Below, piece after piece: positions 1 to 9,300 of a DNA stretch of 17,501 bases (its first letter is position 1; each line of letters starts with the position of its first letter). A model generated the notes under the pieces. It did not search any database. It saw only the letters and a program-made list of their open reading frames with translations, and was not told the origin of the DNA. Origin of the DNA: Amoebophrya sp. AT5.2 (taxonomy: Eukaryota; Sar; Dinophyceae; Syndiniales; Amoebophryaceae); the NCBI GenBank assembly GCA_005223375.1, contig RXOD01004878.1:1-17501 (forward strand), in the 5' to 3' direction. The translations under genes were made by a program, and so were the position numbers.

Positions 1-21
1 TGGGTTTTTCACCCCTCTAAG

Positions 22-1209
22 CATGCGGTTCCTCAAGTACACGCCCGAGCACATGCACTGCCAGATGACGTTCTACGCGCCGCTGCACCCGCCGAAGACC
101 GGGTGCGTGCTGGTGAAAAACATGAAGAACATCGCGAACTACCGCGTTTCGGCCACAGGGTTGGTCCTCGAGGGCAACACCGACTTCAACGTGGTGAAGA
201 AACTGAAACTAACCGGCGAACCGTACAAGGTGTTCAAAAACACGGCCTTCATCAAGGGCATGTTCAACTCGGACCTGGAAGTGAACAAGGCGCTGCACGC
301 AAAACTGCAAACAGTGTCGGGCATCCGAGGAGAAATAAAGAAGGCGGAAGGAACGGAAGGACACTTCCGGGCGACCTTCGAGGACAGAATCCTGATGAGC
401 GACCTGGTTCTGCTGAAGAGCTGGGTGCAGGTACTACCAGAGGCTATGTTGTGCCGATCGTGTTTTTAAATCGGAGTAGGACCACGCTATCACCATCACC
501 GCTATCATTTTGTTTTTCTACAGAAGAGCTAACACTACAGTTTCTCCATCCATGACTCTCACCAGATGACTGGTTCAATGGATATAGTGATTTCATCAGT
601 TCGTCCTCGTCCTTCGGTTGCGGTTTTGATAGGCAAATGCCCACAAGAATAAACATACGAAAACTCCCCCTCCAACTTCAGGTTTCGCCGAAGCAGTTTT
701 ACAACCCCATGCTGGACATCGCCGAGTGGCGGCGCATGAAGAGCACTGGCGAGCTTCGGTTCGAGCAGTCGCTGCCTGCGCCGGTGAAGAAGGACAGCAA
801 GTACGGAAAGCAATTAGTGCGCACGAGGAGGAAGTTCCAGAAACTGCAACTGCCGAAGGCGGTGGAAGCGAACCTGCCGTTCAAATCCGTGCCAAAGCAG
901 GAGAGGGCGCTGAAGAAGCCGGCGCAGTACGCGAACCGGGAGTCGCGCATGATCAACAAGGAGGCCACGGCGGTGATCCGGAGCGACTACGAGAGGCAGC
1001 AAAGAAGTCTTCTGGACAGGCTGAACGTGGTGCGGAAGGACAAAGTGAAGAAGAACAAAGACGCGAAGGCGGTAAAGAAGGCGGAAAAACAGAAGAAGGA
1101 AGCGAAGATACAGGAACTGCGAGACAAGCACACGCGAGACAACAGGAAGACGAAACACGTAAAGGCAGGACGAGCAGAAATGAAGAAACGGGAAAAACTG
1201 CAGCTGTGA
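22..1209 (+). CDS. BMS1: Ribosome biogenesis GTPase BMS1, C-terminal part (5' truncated by window)
   Basis: BMS1 is a nucleolar GTPase of the small-subunit processome, needed for early pre-18S rRNA processing. Only the C-terminal domain shared by BMS1 and TSR1 is here, in two exons: 22-430 and 682-1209. The first exon follows a pyrimidine-rich acceptor (CTCTAAG, AG at 20-21). Family signatures seen are KYTPEHMHC, the stretch KLTGEPYKVFKNTAFIKGMF, TVSGIRGEIKKA and FRATFEDRILMSDLV. Exon 2 begins VSPKQFYNP, the BMS1 block that follows the last conserved tryptophan, and ends in a Lys/Glu/Arg-rich tail typical of the family C-terminus. The intron 431-681 is GT-AG, phase 0, 251 nt. The stop is TGA at 1207-1209. 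The GTPase domain must lie upstream of the window. The identity rests on remembered family motifs, which match closely over the whole visible part. Confidence 0.93.
431..681 (+). other. Intron in BMS1
   Basis: This 251-nt GT-AG intron sits in phase 0. The donor reads CAG|GTACTACC and the acceptor AACTTCAG|GTTTCG. Both boundaries were set by the continuity of the conserved BMS1 protein across the junction (SWVQ followed by VSPKQFYNP). I saw no snoRNA-like box pair in it. Confidence 0.85.
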
Positions 1210-1894
1210 GCAGGGGGGGAGGAGAACTTATGATGTGGCTGCGCTTTTACTGTGTGTCTTCATCGCGAACTGCATTTATGGAGATGGACTGGACGGTCGT
1301 AGACAACCTGGTTTGCAATTTCGAAAAAAGCTTCTTTTTAAGTAGGAGTGACAGGTCCCTCTACCTATTGAAGAAAGCTGCGCCTGCACGACGACCGTGA
1401 CAACTCTAAAGGATGATTTGGTCTTGTCCGCTAGCTACCGGCGCTTGTGTTTTGATGTTGCCTTCGCTCGGTTTATTCACCTACTTCTGTCGCCCTGTTC
1501 TATTTGGTGCTAGCTGTCGGAGCCGGCTACCGTGTCTCATGCTCATGCAGGCTGCGGTCAGTCCAAACTTAATCGTGATCGTGACACTGACTCTGGAAGT
1601 GGATCCCACTCTTCACACACCGATCTAAGATCCATTCGTGATAAAGATCCTTCGACGATCCCAGATCTTTGACTTTGACGCACGCCTTCGTGATATCCTC
1701 AACCATGAAGTCATTTCGCAATGCACAGCTCGTTTCGCAGAAAGTTTGGATATCAGATATCTGGGTAAGTGCAAGTACCTGCATGAAGGAGTAGCGATTT
1801 TTGTCGCGTAAGCCAACTGATAAGAATTGCGACAGCTACAACATCACTGACTACTTGAAACGCTACTGGTTTCCAAGACCCCCCATTCGCCACC
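1210..1894. other. Intergenic region between BMS1 and PES1
   Basis: These 685 nt contain no gene I can support. They should hold the BMS1 3' UTR and the PES1 promoter and 5' leader. The only structure I noticed is a 7-bp inverted repeat, AAAGATC at 1643-1649 with GATCTTT at 1664-1670, in a GATC-rich patch. A 71-codon open frame at 1413-1628 is hydrophobic and featureless and is probably chance. Confidence 0.6.
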
Positions 1895-4322
1895 ATGGGT
1901 AAGTTTCGCAAGCATGGGTCGAAGCACGACCGCGGTCCGAAGAAGAAATTCACGCAGCGGTCTGCCAAGCGCGACAAGATCCACGGCATCAAGGCTGGCC
2001 ACAAGGGTATCGCCGCGCAGTATCTCACTCGCGCCCAGTCGCTGAAGAAGCTCCAGCTTTCGTTAGTTGATTTTCGGCGGCTCTGCATTTTAAAGGGGAT
2101 CTACCCAAGAGACCCGAAGAAGAAGCCCGCGGGAAATGACAAGACCTACTACCACATCAAGGACATCCGTTTCCTGCAGCACGAGCCGTTGATGAACAAA
2201 TTCTGGGAGCTGAAGACCTACATGAAAAAGTACAAGAAGTGCGTCGGCAGAGGAGACAAGGACGCGCAAAAAAGAGTGGAGGAAAACAAGCCGGAATACA
2301 CGCTGCAGCATCTGGTACGATTTTTGATGTTTGAACTAGGGGGTGATGTTTTTGTCCGAGATGTAACATGCTTGTTCCCATGCGCGTTGTCGCCGTAGTC
2401 CAAAGGGGGCTCCTCGTCGTCGAACGGGGGGAACCGAACAAACACAGGTCCGCGAGCGGTACCCCACGTTCAACGACGCGATTCGGGATTTGGACGATGC
2501 TTTGTCGATGGTGTCTTTGTTTGACAGCCTTCCCACCGACCAGAAGAACGAGATTCGCGCGGACGTGATTCAGGAGTCCGCCAAGCTCATCCATGAGTTC
2601 TTTCTGTATGTGGTGCAGACGAGGTCGCTGCAAAAGTGTTTCGCCTCGATCAAGGGCTACTACTTCCAGGCGAGCATCGGGGGAGAGACCGTCACGTGGC
2701 TGGTGCCGCACAAGTTCGCGCAGGAACTACCGGCCGAAGTGGACTTCAAGGTACACATGCACTTGTGAGTTTTAGCTTATTCTGTGCAGGAACACATTTC
2801 CTCCGGTTGCAGATGGGGTCTCACTCTCATCATACGTCGTCCCAAGAACATGGTGAATGCTGGTAAAAGAAAATTTTGAAAAATGAAAATCTTTCAGGTG
2901 ATGTCCACCTTCAACGAGTTTTATCGCACGATGCTGAAGTTTATCAACTTCAAGCTGTTCAGCGAGGAGCATTTCGCGTACCCGCCGAAATTCGCGTACC
3001 GCCGGCAGGCCTCCAACATGGCCAAATTCTACACCACCAACACGGACAAGGTAGTGCTGCAGCTATTTTTTCTACTCGATCGATGCGAAATGTAAAAGGC
3101 TTGTTCTCTCCTCTAAAGACCCGTTCGAAAAATGGTAGTCTGAATACATCGCATCAACGCGCTTCTTCTCTTACTGGTTAAGTATCTCGCTACCTCCTCC
3201 ACAGGCGGCGTTGGAGGCTGGCAAGAACCAGGAGGCGGCCGAGAACGAGAAGCAGGAGGTGGAGGCTGCCACTATTCAGGACTTCGCGGCCGTGAGCGAG
3301 GAGGTCCAGCAGATGCACGAAAACTCCCGCAAAAACGCCTTGAAAAAGGGAATCTTCGACGGCATGCGGGTCTTCATCCAGCGGGAAGTCCCCTTCCACG
3401 CGGTCTACTTCGTTCTGAAAAGCGGCGGAGCGCACGTACTTCTATTTTTCTACAGTTGCTGCACCAGATGCAGGCTTTTGTTATGGTCTCACGATTCAGA
3501 GTCAGATTGATACCTCGAAGTGTTCAAGAATTTGAAGCATCGAACCTTCATACCTACCAGGTCGGGTGGGCGTCCCTGCCGGGGTCACCATTCAAGGAGG
3601 CGGATTCCCGTATCACGCACCAGATCATCGACCGGCCGTCAAGTCAGTTCACGATGGTGGAGGGCCGCGAATACATCCAGCCGCAGTGGGTGCTCGATTC
3701 CTTCAACGAGAACATGAGGCTGCCGATCGAGCCCTACCTCCCCGACAAGACCTGCCCGCCGCACCTGTCCCCCTTCGTCGACGACGCGGCAGAGGGCTAC
3801 ACCCCGGAGCGACGAGAAGTGCTGAACCGACTCGCAGGGAGCATGGAGGTGGGAGCCTCCTCCTCGTCGACGGCGAAGATTGCTGGGGAAGAGGATGGCG
3901 CGGAGGCTGTCGCGGCGGTTTCCGAGGATCAGTTCTTGAGCGAGCTGCAGGCGGAGGCAAAGGGCGTGTGGGCCAGCGAGTTCATGGCGGAGGAGGCCGA
4001 GAAGGCCGATGCCGCCGACGATTCCTCAGACGGGGAAGATGAAGACGAGGAGGCCGGGTCAAGGATAGCGGAAGCTGCAGCAGATGCAGCGAAGGCGCGG
4101 ACGAAAGAGGAAGGTGCGAAGCCGGTAGTTGTGGCAGAGAAGAAGAAGTCAAAAGCCGAAGTGGAGGCCGAGGAGGAAGTGGCGAGGAGAAAAGCAATGA
4201 TGCCGAAAAAGCACCAGCGCTTGTTCCAGCGGATCGAGAAGGGTGAGAAGCAGAAGTCCGACACTGCCGCCCTTCTCACGCAGAAGAAGAAGAAAATGGC
4301 GAAAGGAGCAAAGAAGAAGTGA
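1895..4322 (+). CDS. PES1: Pescadillo homolog (60S ribosome assembly)
   Basis: Pescadillo acts in the nucleolus with BOP1 and WDR12 in the PeBoW complex, needed for ITS2 processing and 60S assembly. Five exons join in frame: 1895-2314, 2448-2750, 2898-3050, 3205-3435 and 3561-4322, giving about 622 residues (human about 588). The Pescadillo N-terminal domain covers roughly residues 20-290, with the landmarks LQLSLVDFRRLCILKGIYPR, YPTFNDAIRDLDDALSM and the IKGYYFQA block. A BRCT domain covers roughly 335-435 and contains DSRITHQIIDRP and the conserved tryptophan in QPQWVLDSFN, then PPHLSPFV. The tail is acidic and then Lys-rich, as in the family. All four introns are GT-AG and phase 0, three bounded by AG|GT at the acceptor. 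The ATG lies in a near-ideal Kozak context (CGCCACCATGG). BMS1 lies 685 nt upstream on the same strand. Confidence 0.96.
2315..2447 (+). other. Intron 1 of PES1
   Basis: 133 nt, donor CTG|GTACGA, acceptor AACACAG|GTCCGC, phase 0. Removing it restores the conserved run from the LQHL end of exon 1 into VRERYPTFNDA. Confidence 0.9.
2751..2897 (+). other. Intron 2 of PES1
   Basis: 147 nt, donor AAG|GTACAC, acceptor CTTTCAG|GTGATG, phase 0. The protein resumes with VMSTFNEFYRTML, a conserved Pescadillo block. Confidence 0.9.
3051..3204 (+). other. Intron 3 of PES1
   Basis: 154 nt, donor AAG|GTAGTG, acceptor CTCCACAG|GCGGCG, phase 0. It separates the end of the N-terminal domain from a Glu-rich linker that leads into the BRCT domain. 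Confidence 0.85.
3436..3560 (+). other. Intron 4 of PES1
   Basis: 125 nt, donor CAC|GTACTT, acceptor CTACCAG|GTCGGG, phase 0. It interrupts the BRCT domain between the SGGAHV region and the block that leads into DSRITHQ. Confidence 0.85.
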
Positions 4323-4881
4323 AGTCTGTAGATGAGTTCTATTGTTCCTGCATGATACAGAAAATCGAGACTCTGTTTTGTCATAGTATGGGGAAAGAAT
4401 ACCGCCAAAGAGCCGGATCAGGATAAATGAAAACGCCACGTAAATGCACTCTCCTGCTGCGAGGAGAGTGAATAAGAAGCGCGGTCCGATGGCGGACTTA
4501 GCGCCGGTGTTGTTGTTTTATGAACGGTTTCGTGCTCCTGGCACCGCATCAACTTAAAACAATGGGTGGTTGAATTGTCAGATCAATCTGGTTCGTCTGA
4601 AAGGCATCGTGCGTGCATACAAGCTTCGGTCGCGCGCAGGTAGCTCACAGTGGCATGCTGACCTTCGTGTACTTACCTCTTAGTAAGGAGTCAGCGTCTG
4701 TCGTCCCACTCCCAACTGCTGCGTTCTGTTTCTTACCTTTTCGGCACTCTGCCTTTCTCGCGTGGGGCTCTGTCATTGCGCAGCCTGACCCAGTTTCGCC
4801 TAAAAGAAGGAGCAGTCGCATTTTTCTGGTGTACGTCGTGTGATAGATTGTGAAGAAGATTACATCAACTTTGCTACTAGG
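4323..4881. other. Intergenic region downstream of PES1
   Basis: These 559 nt hold no supported gene. They contain a strong hairpin (4447-4470, listed separately). The frame of the next gene is open upstream of its first ATG, back to a GTG at 4840, but I see no earlier ATG in it. Confidence 0.6.
4447..4470. repeat. Perfect 9-bp inverted repeat (hairpin) after PES1
   Basis: CACTCTCCT pairs perfectly with AGGAGAGTG around a 6-nt loop (GCTGCG). It lies 125 nt past the PES1 stop and could fold in the 3' UTR or mark an RNA 3' end. The function is unknown. Confidence 0.7.
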
Positions 4882-7800
4882 ATGGCTTCAAAATTGAGAA
4901 AACCGCCTGTGCCCACGGTAAGGCCCTGCAGAATGGACACTCGCAGGGCTTTTGGCGCGGCCGCTGCAGTGCATCATCCCGGAACAGGAGACAAAGTCAC
5001 TGGCTTCGCCACAACACTGGTGTTTCGACGAATTCAAAGAACGCGGGAGAGGACCAGCGGCACCACAACGCCAGGAGATTGTGGTGGGAAGAAAAAACAA
5101 AATGAAAATGTCGAAGAACAGGCAAAGAGCTCCAAGCGACCGCCCCGACAACAAGGGACGTTCGAGGATAGTCGCGTGGAAGCGAAGGAGCTTCGGCACG
5201 AGCGACCAACGGCGCGCATCAAGCGCACAAGACGATCGGAGGATGCAAGGACGTTCGATCAGCAAGCGCAGCGAAGGACTACGGCGGACAAGCATATTTC
5301 CAGCCCATCCCATACCCATTCCACAAAGAGAAGCGCAACAAGCGCGCTAACACAAATGCAGGCGCTCGCACTGGATTCCTCCCGTCACGGCGAGATCCTG
5401 GCGGCTGCGGATGGCCTCTCGCGGAGGCATCTGATCTCTTTTCTGGGTTTTCTCAGCAGGAAGACCACGCCGAAAATCTCCGAATCCGTACGAGCCGGGG
5501 TTACAGTAGGCGCTTCTGACGAGGACGACAAACAGAAATATGACCACGTAGTGCTTCGGCTGTTGCGGAGTGCCGTGAAGACGAAGAAAGGGGCTTCGTC
5601 GTTGACACTAATCGGGGTGGATGAGGACGCGGTGGCCGAGAGCAAGGAGCACACGTCGATGGAAGATTTTTCCCTACTGGCAGCGTGTTATGCGAGATAC
5701 GCCGACGAGCTAGGCGCGGAAGAAGTGTCCCGTGCGGGCTCTTCTATCTCGCGACCGAGAATGACTGGCGACGATATTTTGGAGACGAGCAGGGCACAGA
5801 CGCAGGAGACGCGAATCCTCGAGGTGCTGTCGAAGCGCCTGGAAAGGCTGAATTGGGTCGCTCCTCCACGCCCACGCCGGACAGAAGATCATGTCAGCTA
5901 TTCGCTCCCAGAGGATGTCTTTTCTGCAACGGCGTCCGCGGTGAATAAAGGTCCCGCTGAAGCGGAAAACGAAGATTGTTCTTTCGTTCCGACCAAGGCG
6001 TGGCTGTTCTCTGTGTCGCGCCTGCTGCACTTCGTCGCGACCTTCCCGCAGGTGCTGGACCTACCAATGGTGTGGGACCAGTTTGCCTCGCAGGTCTGCA
6101 TCCACGACCACTTGCGCAACTCCGCCATCGCGCAGCTTTCTGTGTTGCATGCGCTCGCGACCTGCTACCGAAAGGTGCCGCGGTTTCGCGGACATTTTCG
6201 CATAAGCGGAGGCTTCCTGCGCAACTTGCAGGAAGGCGTGCTGCAGTCGATGCCCCTGTTCGGCTCCCGCGAGCTCGCACAGGCCGTCGCGGACCTCCAC
6301 TACCTTGACCTGCTGGCGCCGGGGGATGTGGGTGGGAAGCCGACGGAAAGCAGTGGGCCACGGGTGCGGCAGATCCTGCACCGTGAGGTGCACCGCGTGC
6401 TGGTCGGTGTCGATCCTGGAGGACGGCCGGCTCGCCGATGCCCGTTACGCGATTCCGTGTCGCTGCTGCTTACGTACAGCAAGCTTCCGGGGAAGGGAGG
6501 CGAGAAAGGCGAAGCGCTAGCTACCACTTCTACCCGAAGTAGTAGGACGGGATCCAAGACTGCGGACGCAGCGACCACCGCGAAGCAACTGCTCGCGCGA
6601 AAAGTCTTTGCTCTCAACAACTTCCGGAGTGCCGGCGCGGCAGGGGGGTTCTCTTCTGTTTCTCTGTTCGATCCCGGGACCCTGTGCGAGCTTTTGGGGG
6701 TGATTGGCGGCATGAACCGAGCGCACTTCCGCGAAGTGACGCACGAGATCGGGACGAATGGGGATGGGAAGCGCAGCCTGTTGTCGCGCCTGGAGGATCA
6801 TGTCGCACGCGCTGGAGGCCGCGGGAATGCTGGAGGTCGGGGGAAGCAGGGGGCCGAGGCGAAGAAGGAACAGCTTCAGCTCGAGGACGCCGTCACGCGG
6901 ACATACCTTGCCGCGATAGAACAAGGTCGTTTCACAACCACTCAGCTCGCGCGGATTTGCTGGGAGCTGCGGGACGTGCAGAGTAAAGCGGTTGCCGCTT
7001 CCAATTCGGCGGCGCCGTTTCTGCAGCAAAAACTCTTTCGCCTTGCGGCCGCGAGGCTGGTGGAGCGGGGACGGGAAACGGGGAATGGTCGCGAGGAGGC
7101 CACGAATGTCGAAGTCGATGGCGCGGTCGCGATGCGGCTGCCCGCGACCCTTTCTACCGCCGCGAGGGTGTTAGATGCGATTTCGTTTGCGAAGTTTCGA
7201 GGTTTCGTCGAAGCAGAATTTGTGCAGATGAAGCTCTTTCCGCACCAGGTCTGTCCGTTCGCGCTGGCGCGTGCGTGCGAAAGTTTTGCATTCGCCGTCG
7301 GGACTCTTCCTGCCGTGCCGAGTCCTGCGATTGCGAGCCAGGTTGTGACCAGAGCAGGTTCTCCCGCACCGAAGGCGCTGGTTGAGCACCTTTCCTTCCT
7401 CGCAGACAGAATCGCGCCGGCGCTCGCGCCTGCGGATTTAGTCGCGGTCGGCGAAGGCCTGTCGAAGGTGAGTGGCGAGCAGGGGTGTTGGGGCCGGGTG
7501 CAGGGGAGCATTCGAAGGAGTCTGCGCGAGGACGTCGAGGCAGCCTCGGAGGCACCGGGCCGCGGTCGTGGAACGTATCTGGAAAGGAAGAGCTCGGCTG
7601 CGGCGACGAGAACGACATCAAAGGCGCGCTCCTCGTGGACGCCGAAACTGCTCTGCCGGGCACTGAAACTCTGCGATGCTGCAACTGGAGAGAGTGAGAC
7701 GCCGCACCACCTTCAGCAGCAGCTGCAGGCGGAACTGCATCACTTCCGGGATATCATGTCTCTCGCGGAGAAATGGTTCTTGGCCCGGAAGAGGCGATTT

Positions 7801-8073
7801 TCCGCTGCGGATACGGCTGTCTTCTTCCGTCGCATGGAAGGATTGGGAAATTGCGTCACCGCTATGAAGAATGCTCCTGGCTGCCGTGACAGTGGGCGCG
7901 GTGGACATACCGGATTTCTCCCGACGACCGCGAGTCCGTCAACGAAAGCGCAGTTGACGCGGGCGCGCGGGGGCCGGCGATCGGGCGGCTTACTCAAGAG
8001 TAACCACGAAGATAGTCTTCACGAGATGAGTTGTGCTACGCAAACGAACTCCAGCGTCGTGGGGGGCATTTAG
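4882..8073 (+). CDS. Large uncharacterised protein, helical-repeat-like with basic N-terminus
   Basis: An uninterrupted 1063-residue frame starting at the first ATG (after CTACTAGG) and ending in TAG. I do not recognise a named family. Residues 1-155 are low-complexity and rich in Arg, Lys, Ser and Thr, with few acidic residues at the very start (MASKLRKPPVPTVRPCRMDTR), so an organelle-targeting presequence is possible. The rest reads as alternating amphipathic helices with short Leu/Ala motifs such as FSLLAACYARYADEL, LAQAVADLHYLDL, LARICWELRDVQ and LVAVGEGLSKV. That pattern resembles the heptatricopeptide, FAST and OPR organellar RNA-binding proteins, which are expanded in alveolates. No C-terminal RAP domain is evident. 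The gene appears intronless, unlike its left neighbours. A real protein is near certain from length and composition; the RNA-binding role is only inference. Confidence 0.8.
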   Translation: MASKLRKPPVPTVRPCRMDTRRAFGAAAAVHHPGTGDKVTGFATTLVFRRIQRTRERTSGTTTPGDCGGKKKQNENVEEQAKSSKRPPRQQGTFEDSRVEAKELRHERPTARIKRTRRSEDARTFDQQAQRRTTADKHISSPSHTHSTKRSATSALTQMQALALDSSRHGEILAAADGLSRRHLISFLGFLSRKTTPKISESVRAGVTVGASDEDDKQKYDHVVLRLLRSAVKTKKGASSLTLIGVDEDAVAESKEHTSMEDFSLLAACYARYADELGAEEVSRAGSSISRPRMTGDDILETSRAQTQETRILEVLSKRLERLNWVAPPRPRRTEDHVSYSLPEDVFSATASAVNKGPAEAENEDCSFVPTKAWLFSVSRLLHFVATFPQVLDLPMVWDQFASQVCIHDHLRNSAIAQLSVLHALATCYRKVPRFRGHFRISGGFLRNLQEGVLQSMPLFGSRELAQAVADLHYLDLLAPGDVGGKPTESSGPRVRQILHREVHRVLVGVDPGGRPARRCPLRDSVSLLLTYSKLPGKGGEKGEALATTSTRSSRTGSKTADAATTAKQLLARKVFALNNFRSAGAAGGFSSVSLFDPGTLCELLGVIGGMNRAHFREVTHEIGTNGDGKRSLLSRLEDHVARAGGRGNAGGRGKQGAEAKKEQLQLEDAVTRTYLAAIEQGRFTTTQLARICWELRDVQSKAVAASNSAAPFLQQKLFRLAAARLVERGRETGNGREEATNVEVDGAVAMRLPATLSTAARVLDAISFAKFRGFVEAEFVQMKLFPHQVCPFALARACESFAFAVGTLPAVPSPAIASQVVTRAGSPAPKALVEHLSFLADRIAPALAPADLVAVGEGLSKVSGEQGCWGRVQGSIRRSLREDVEAASEAPGRGRGTYLERKSSAAATRTTSKARSSWTPKLLCRALKLCDAATGESETPHHLQQQLQAELHHFRDIMSLAEKWFLARKRRFSAADTAVFFRRMEGLGNCVTAMKNAPGCRDSGRGGHTGFLPTTASPSTKAQLTRARGGRRSGGLLKSNHEDSLHEMSCATQTNSSVVGGI

Positions 8074-8450
8074 GGATAAATATTGCAGCCAAGAACAAAA
8101 TACGGATCAATTCCCCTCGTCACCGATGCGTTCGTTGTACTTGAGTAAGGGCTAAGTCTCTCGGTAGTAGTAGGGACGTACCTTATTACTTTTTCTGTAT
8201 ACTGTAGTCTTCTTCTTGTACTTTACTCTCCCACGTTGACGGAGTTCTTCTAGGCTGTACTTCGGTATGGTTGACGAAGATATTCCGCCGACGGTCCTGG
8301 TGGGGACGCCGGGCGTGTTTAGTCTAATGTGTTGAGAGGTTCTCTCTTCACCTCTTAGACTCTGCCAGAGTTTTGTACGAGCTCTTGAAGCTCCAGTGCC
8401 AGAGACTTTGTATAGCAAATCACCTTTCGGTGAGCCCCTGGTAGCGTGTA

Positions 8451-8580
8451 CACGTAGTACACCACCCGTATCTGTAGTGCACGTAGCACGTAGTACCTCC
8501 TCCCGTAGCCGTAGTAGTGCGTGCAGCACACCCCGTATCCATGCGCACGTAGCGCCCGTACCTGTAACCTGTACTCCTGT
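8451..8580. repeat. Degenerate minisatellite rich in CACGTAG and GTAC
   Basis: The motif CACGTAGTAC at 8451-8460 recurs at 8487-8496, and a diverged copy CACGTAGCGC starts at 8546. The first two are each followed by a CC(A/T)CCCGTA and GTAGT(AGT)GC stretch. The spacing is irregular (36 and 59 nt), so this is an eroded repeat rather than a clean tandem array. Confidence 0.55.
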
Positions 8581-8717
8581 CGCCTCAATGCATGACTCGC
8601 GGGTTTGAGCCCCAAGCTACGAGCGAGTCCGGGTGAAGCCCGATTACACGGAACAGCAGCGGCCATGCTGAAGGAAAAGTGTCGAGGCATGAGATGCCAC
8701 GTGTTCACCTGCCTTGT

Positions 8718-8731
8718 GGAACATATGTTCC
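8718..8731. repeat. Perfect 14-bp palindrome
   Basis: GGAACATATGTTCC is its own reverse complement. It could be a dimeric protein-binding site or a chance palindrome; nothing around it decides. Confidence 0.5.
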
Positions 8732-8878
8732 CTTTTGCAGTATTTCGCAGTCTTATTCCAATATCCGGCACGTAGCCCGATTTGTACTGAGCAGAAGCCA
8801 GCTCTCGTCCTGTGCCCCGGCACCCGCCCAGGCCCCCGACTGGGGATACGTGAACTGCGAAGTTGGGCGCTGACTGCA

Positions 8879-8902
8879 CACCTCTGCATCAGGCCAGAGG
8901 TG
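8879..8902. repeat. Perfect 8-bp stem hairpin
   Basis: CACCTCTG pairs with CAGAGGTG around an 8-nt loop (CATCAGGC). Allowing a 2-nt bulge, the flanking TGCA on both sides lengthens the stem. It is the first of three neighbouring hairpins. Confidence 0.6.
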
Positions 8903-8957
8903 CACTGATGGAGTTTAAACAGGACCCCACGCCCTGAGGACGTCTCCTAATAAGAGG

Positions 8958-9010
8958 CCCCCGGACCGGGGGGAGTGCAGCTGAGAAGTGGCGGCCCTCC
9001 AAGGAGAGGG
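8958..9010. repeat. Two adjacent GC-rich hairpins
   Basis: Five Cs at 8958-8962 pair with five Gs at 8968-8972 around GGACC. A second stem, CCCTC at 8995-8999 with GAGGG at 9006-9010, follows after 22 nt. Together with the 8879-8902 hairpin they suggest a folded RNA or a strongly structured control region, not a recognised RNA family. Confidence 0.5.
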
Positions 9011-9300
9011 ATTTTTGTACTTGTGTCGAAGCACGAGCACGTCTGACCTGCACGATCAGAAGTTGTCGCAACCAAAGATGAAAAGCACGAACAGAAGATG
9101 CGCCAACCATGCGCAAGAGCACCCAACAAAAGATTTGCATGAGCAGCTGAAGAGAAGGAGCATTAGCATGTTTGCTCGTTGATGAAGAACCTTGCCTCCA
9201 TCCTGCGAAAACTGCTGCGGAGTAGTGTCGCTGACTGGACAGTGTAGCCGAGGCTGCTACTGTGTTTGTGAGAGCCCCGGCCAGAGAGAACCCGAGTGAG

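Noticed and set aside
726..1400. A 224-codon alternative plus-strand frame over BMS1 exon 2
   Set aside because: It is a shifted reading of the BMS1 Lys/Glu-rich tail, whose correct frame is fixed by homology.
1413..1628. A 71-codon hydrophobic frame between BMS1 and PES1
   Set aside because: It has no recognisable motif, no supporting context, and a length expected by chance.
431..3560. Intronic box C/D snoRNA in the ribosome-assembly genes
   Set aside because: TGATG-like words occur, but no correctly spaced C and D boxes with a terminal stem were found in any of the five introns.
8590..8645. tRNA-like T-arm (GGGTTTGAGCCCC) suggesting a tRNA or SINE head
   Set aside because: No acceptor stem, D-arm or anticodon arm could be fitted, and there is no convincing A box at the right distance.
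8901..8960. Hammerhead-ribozyme-like words (CTGATGG, CTGAGGA)
   Set aside because: The first lacks the core A. Neither is followed by a short stem and the GAA core with a matching cleavage triplet.
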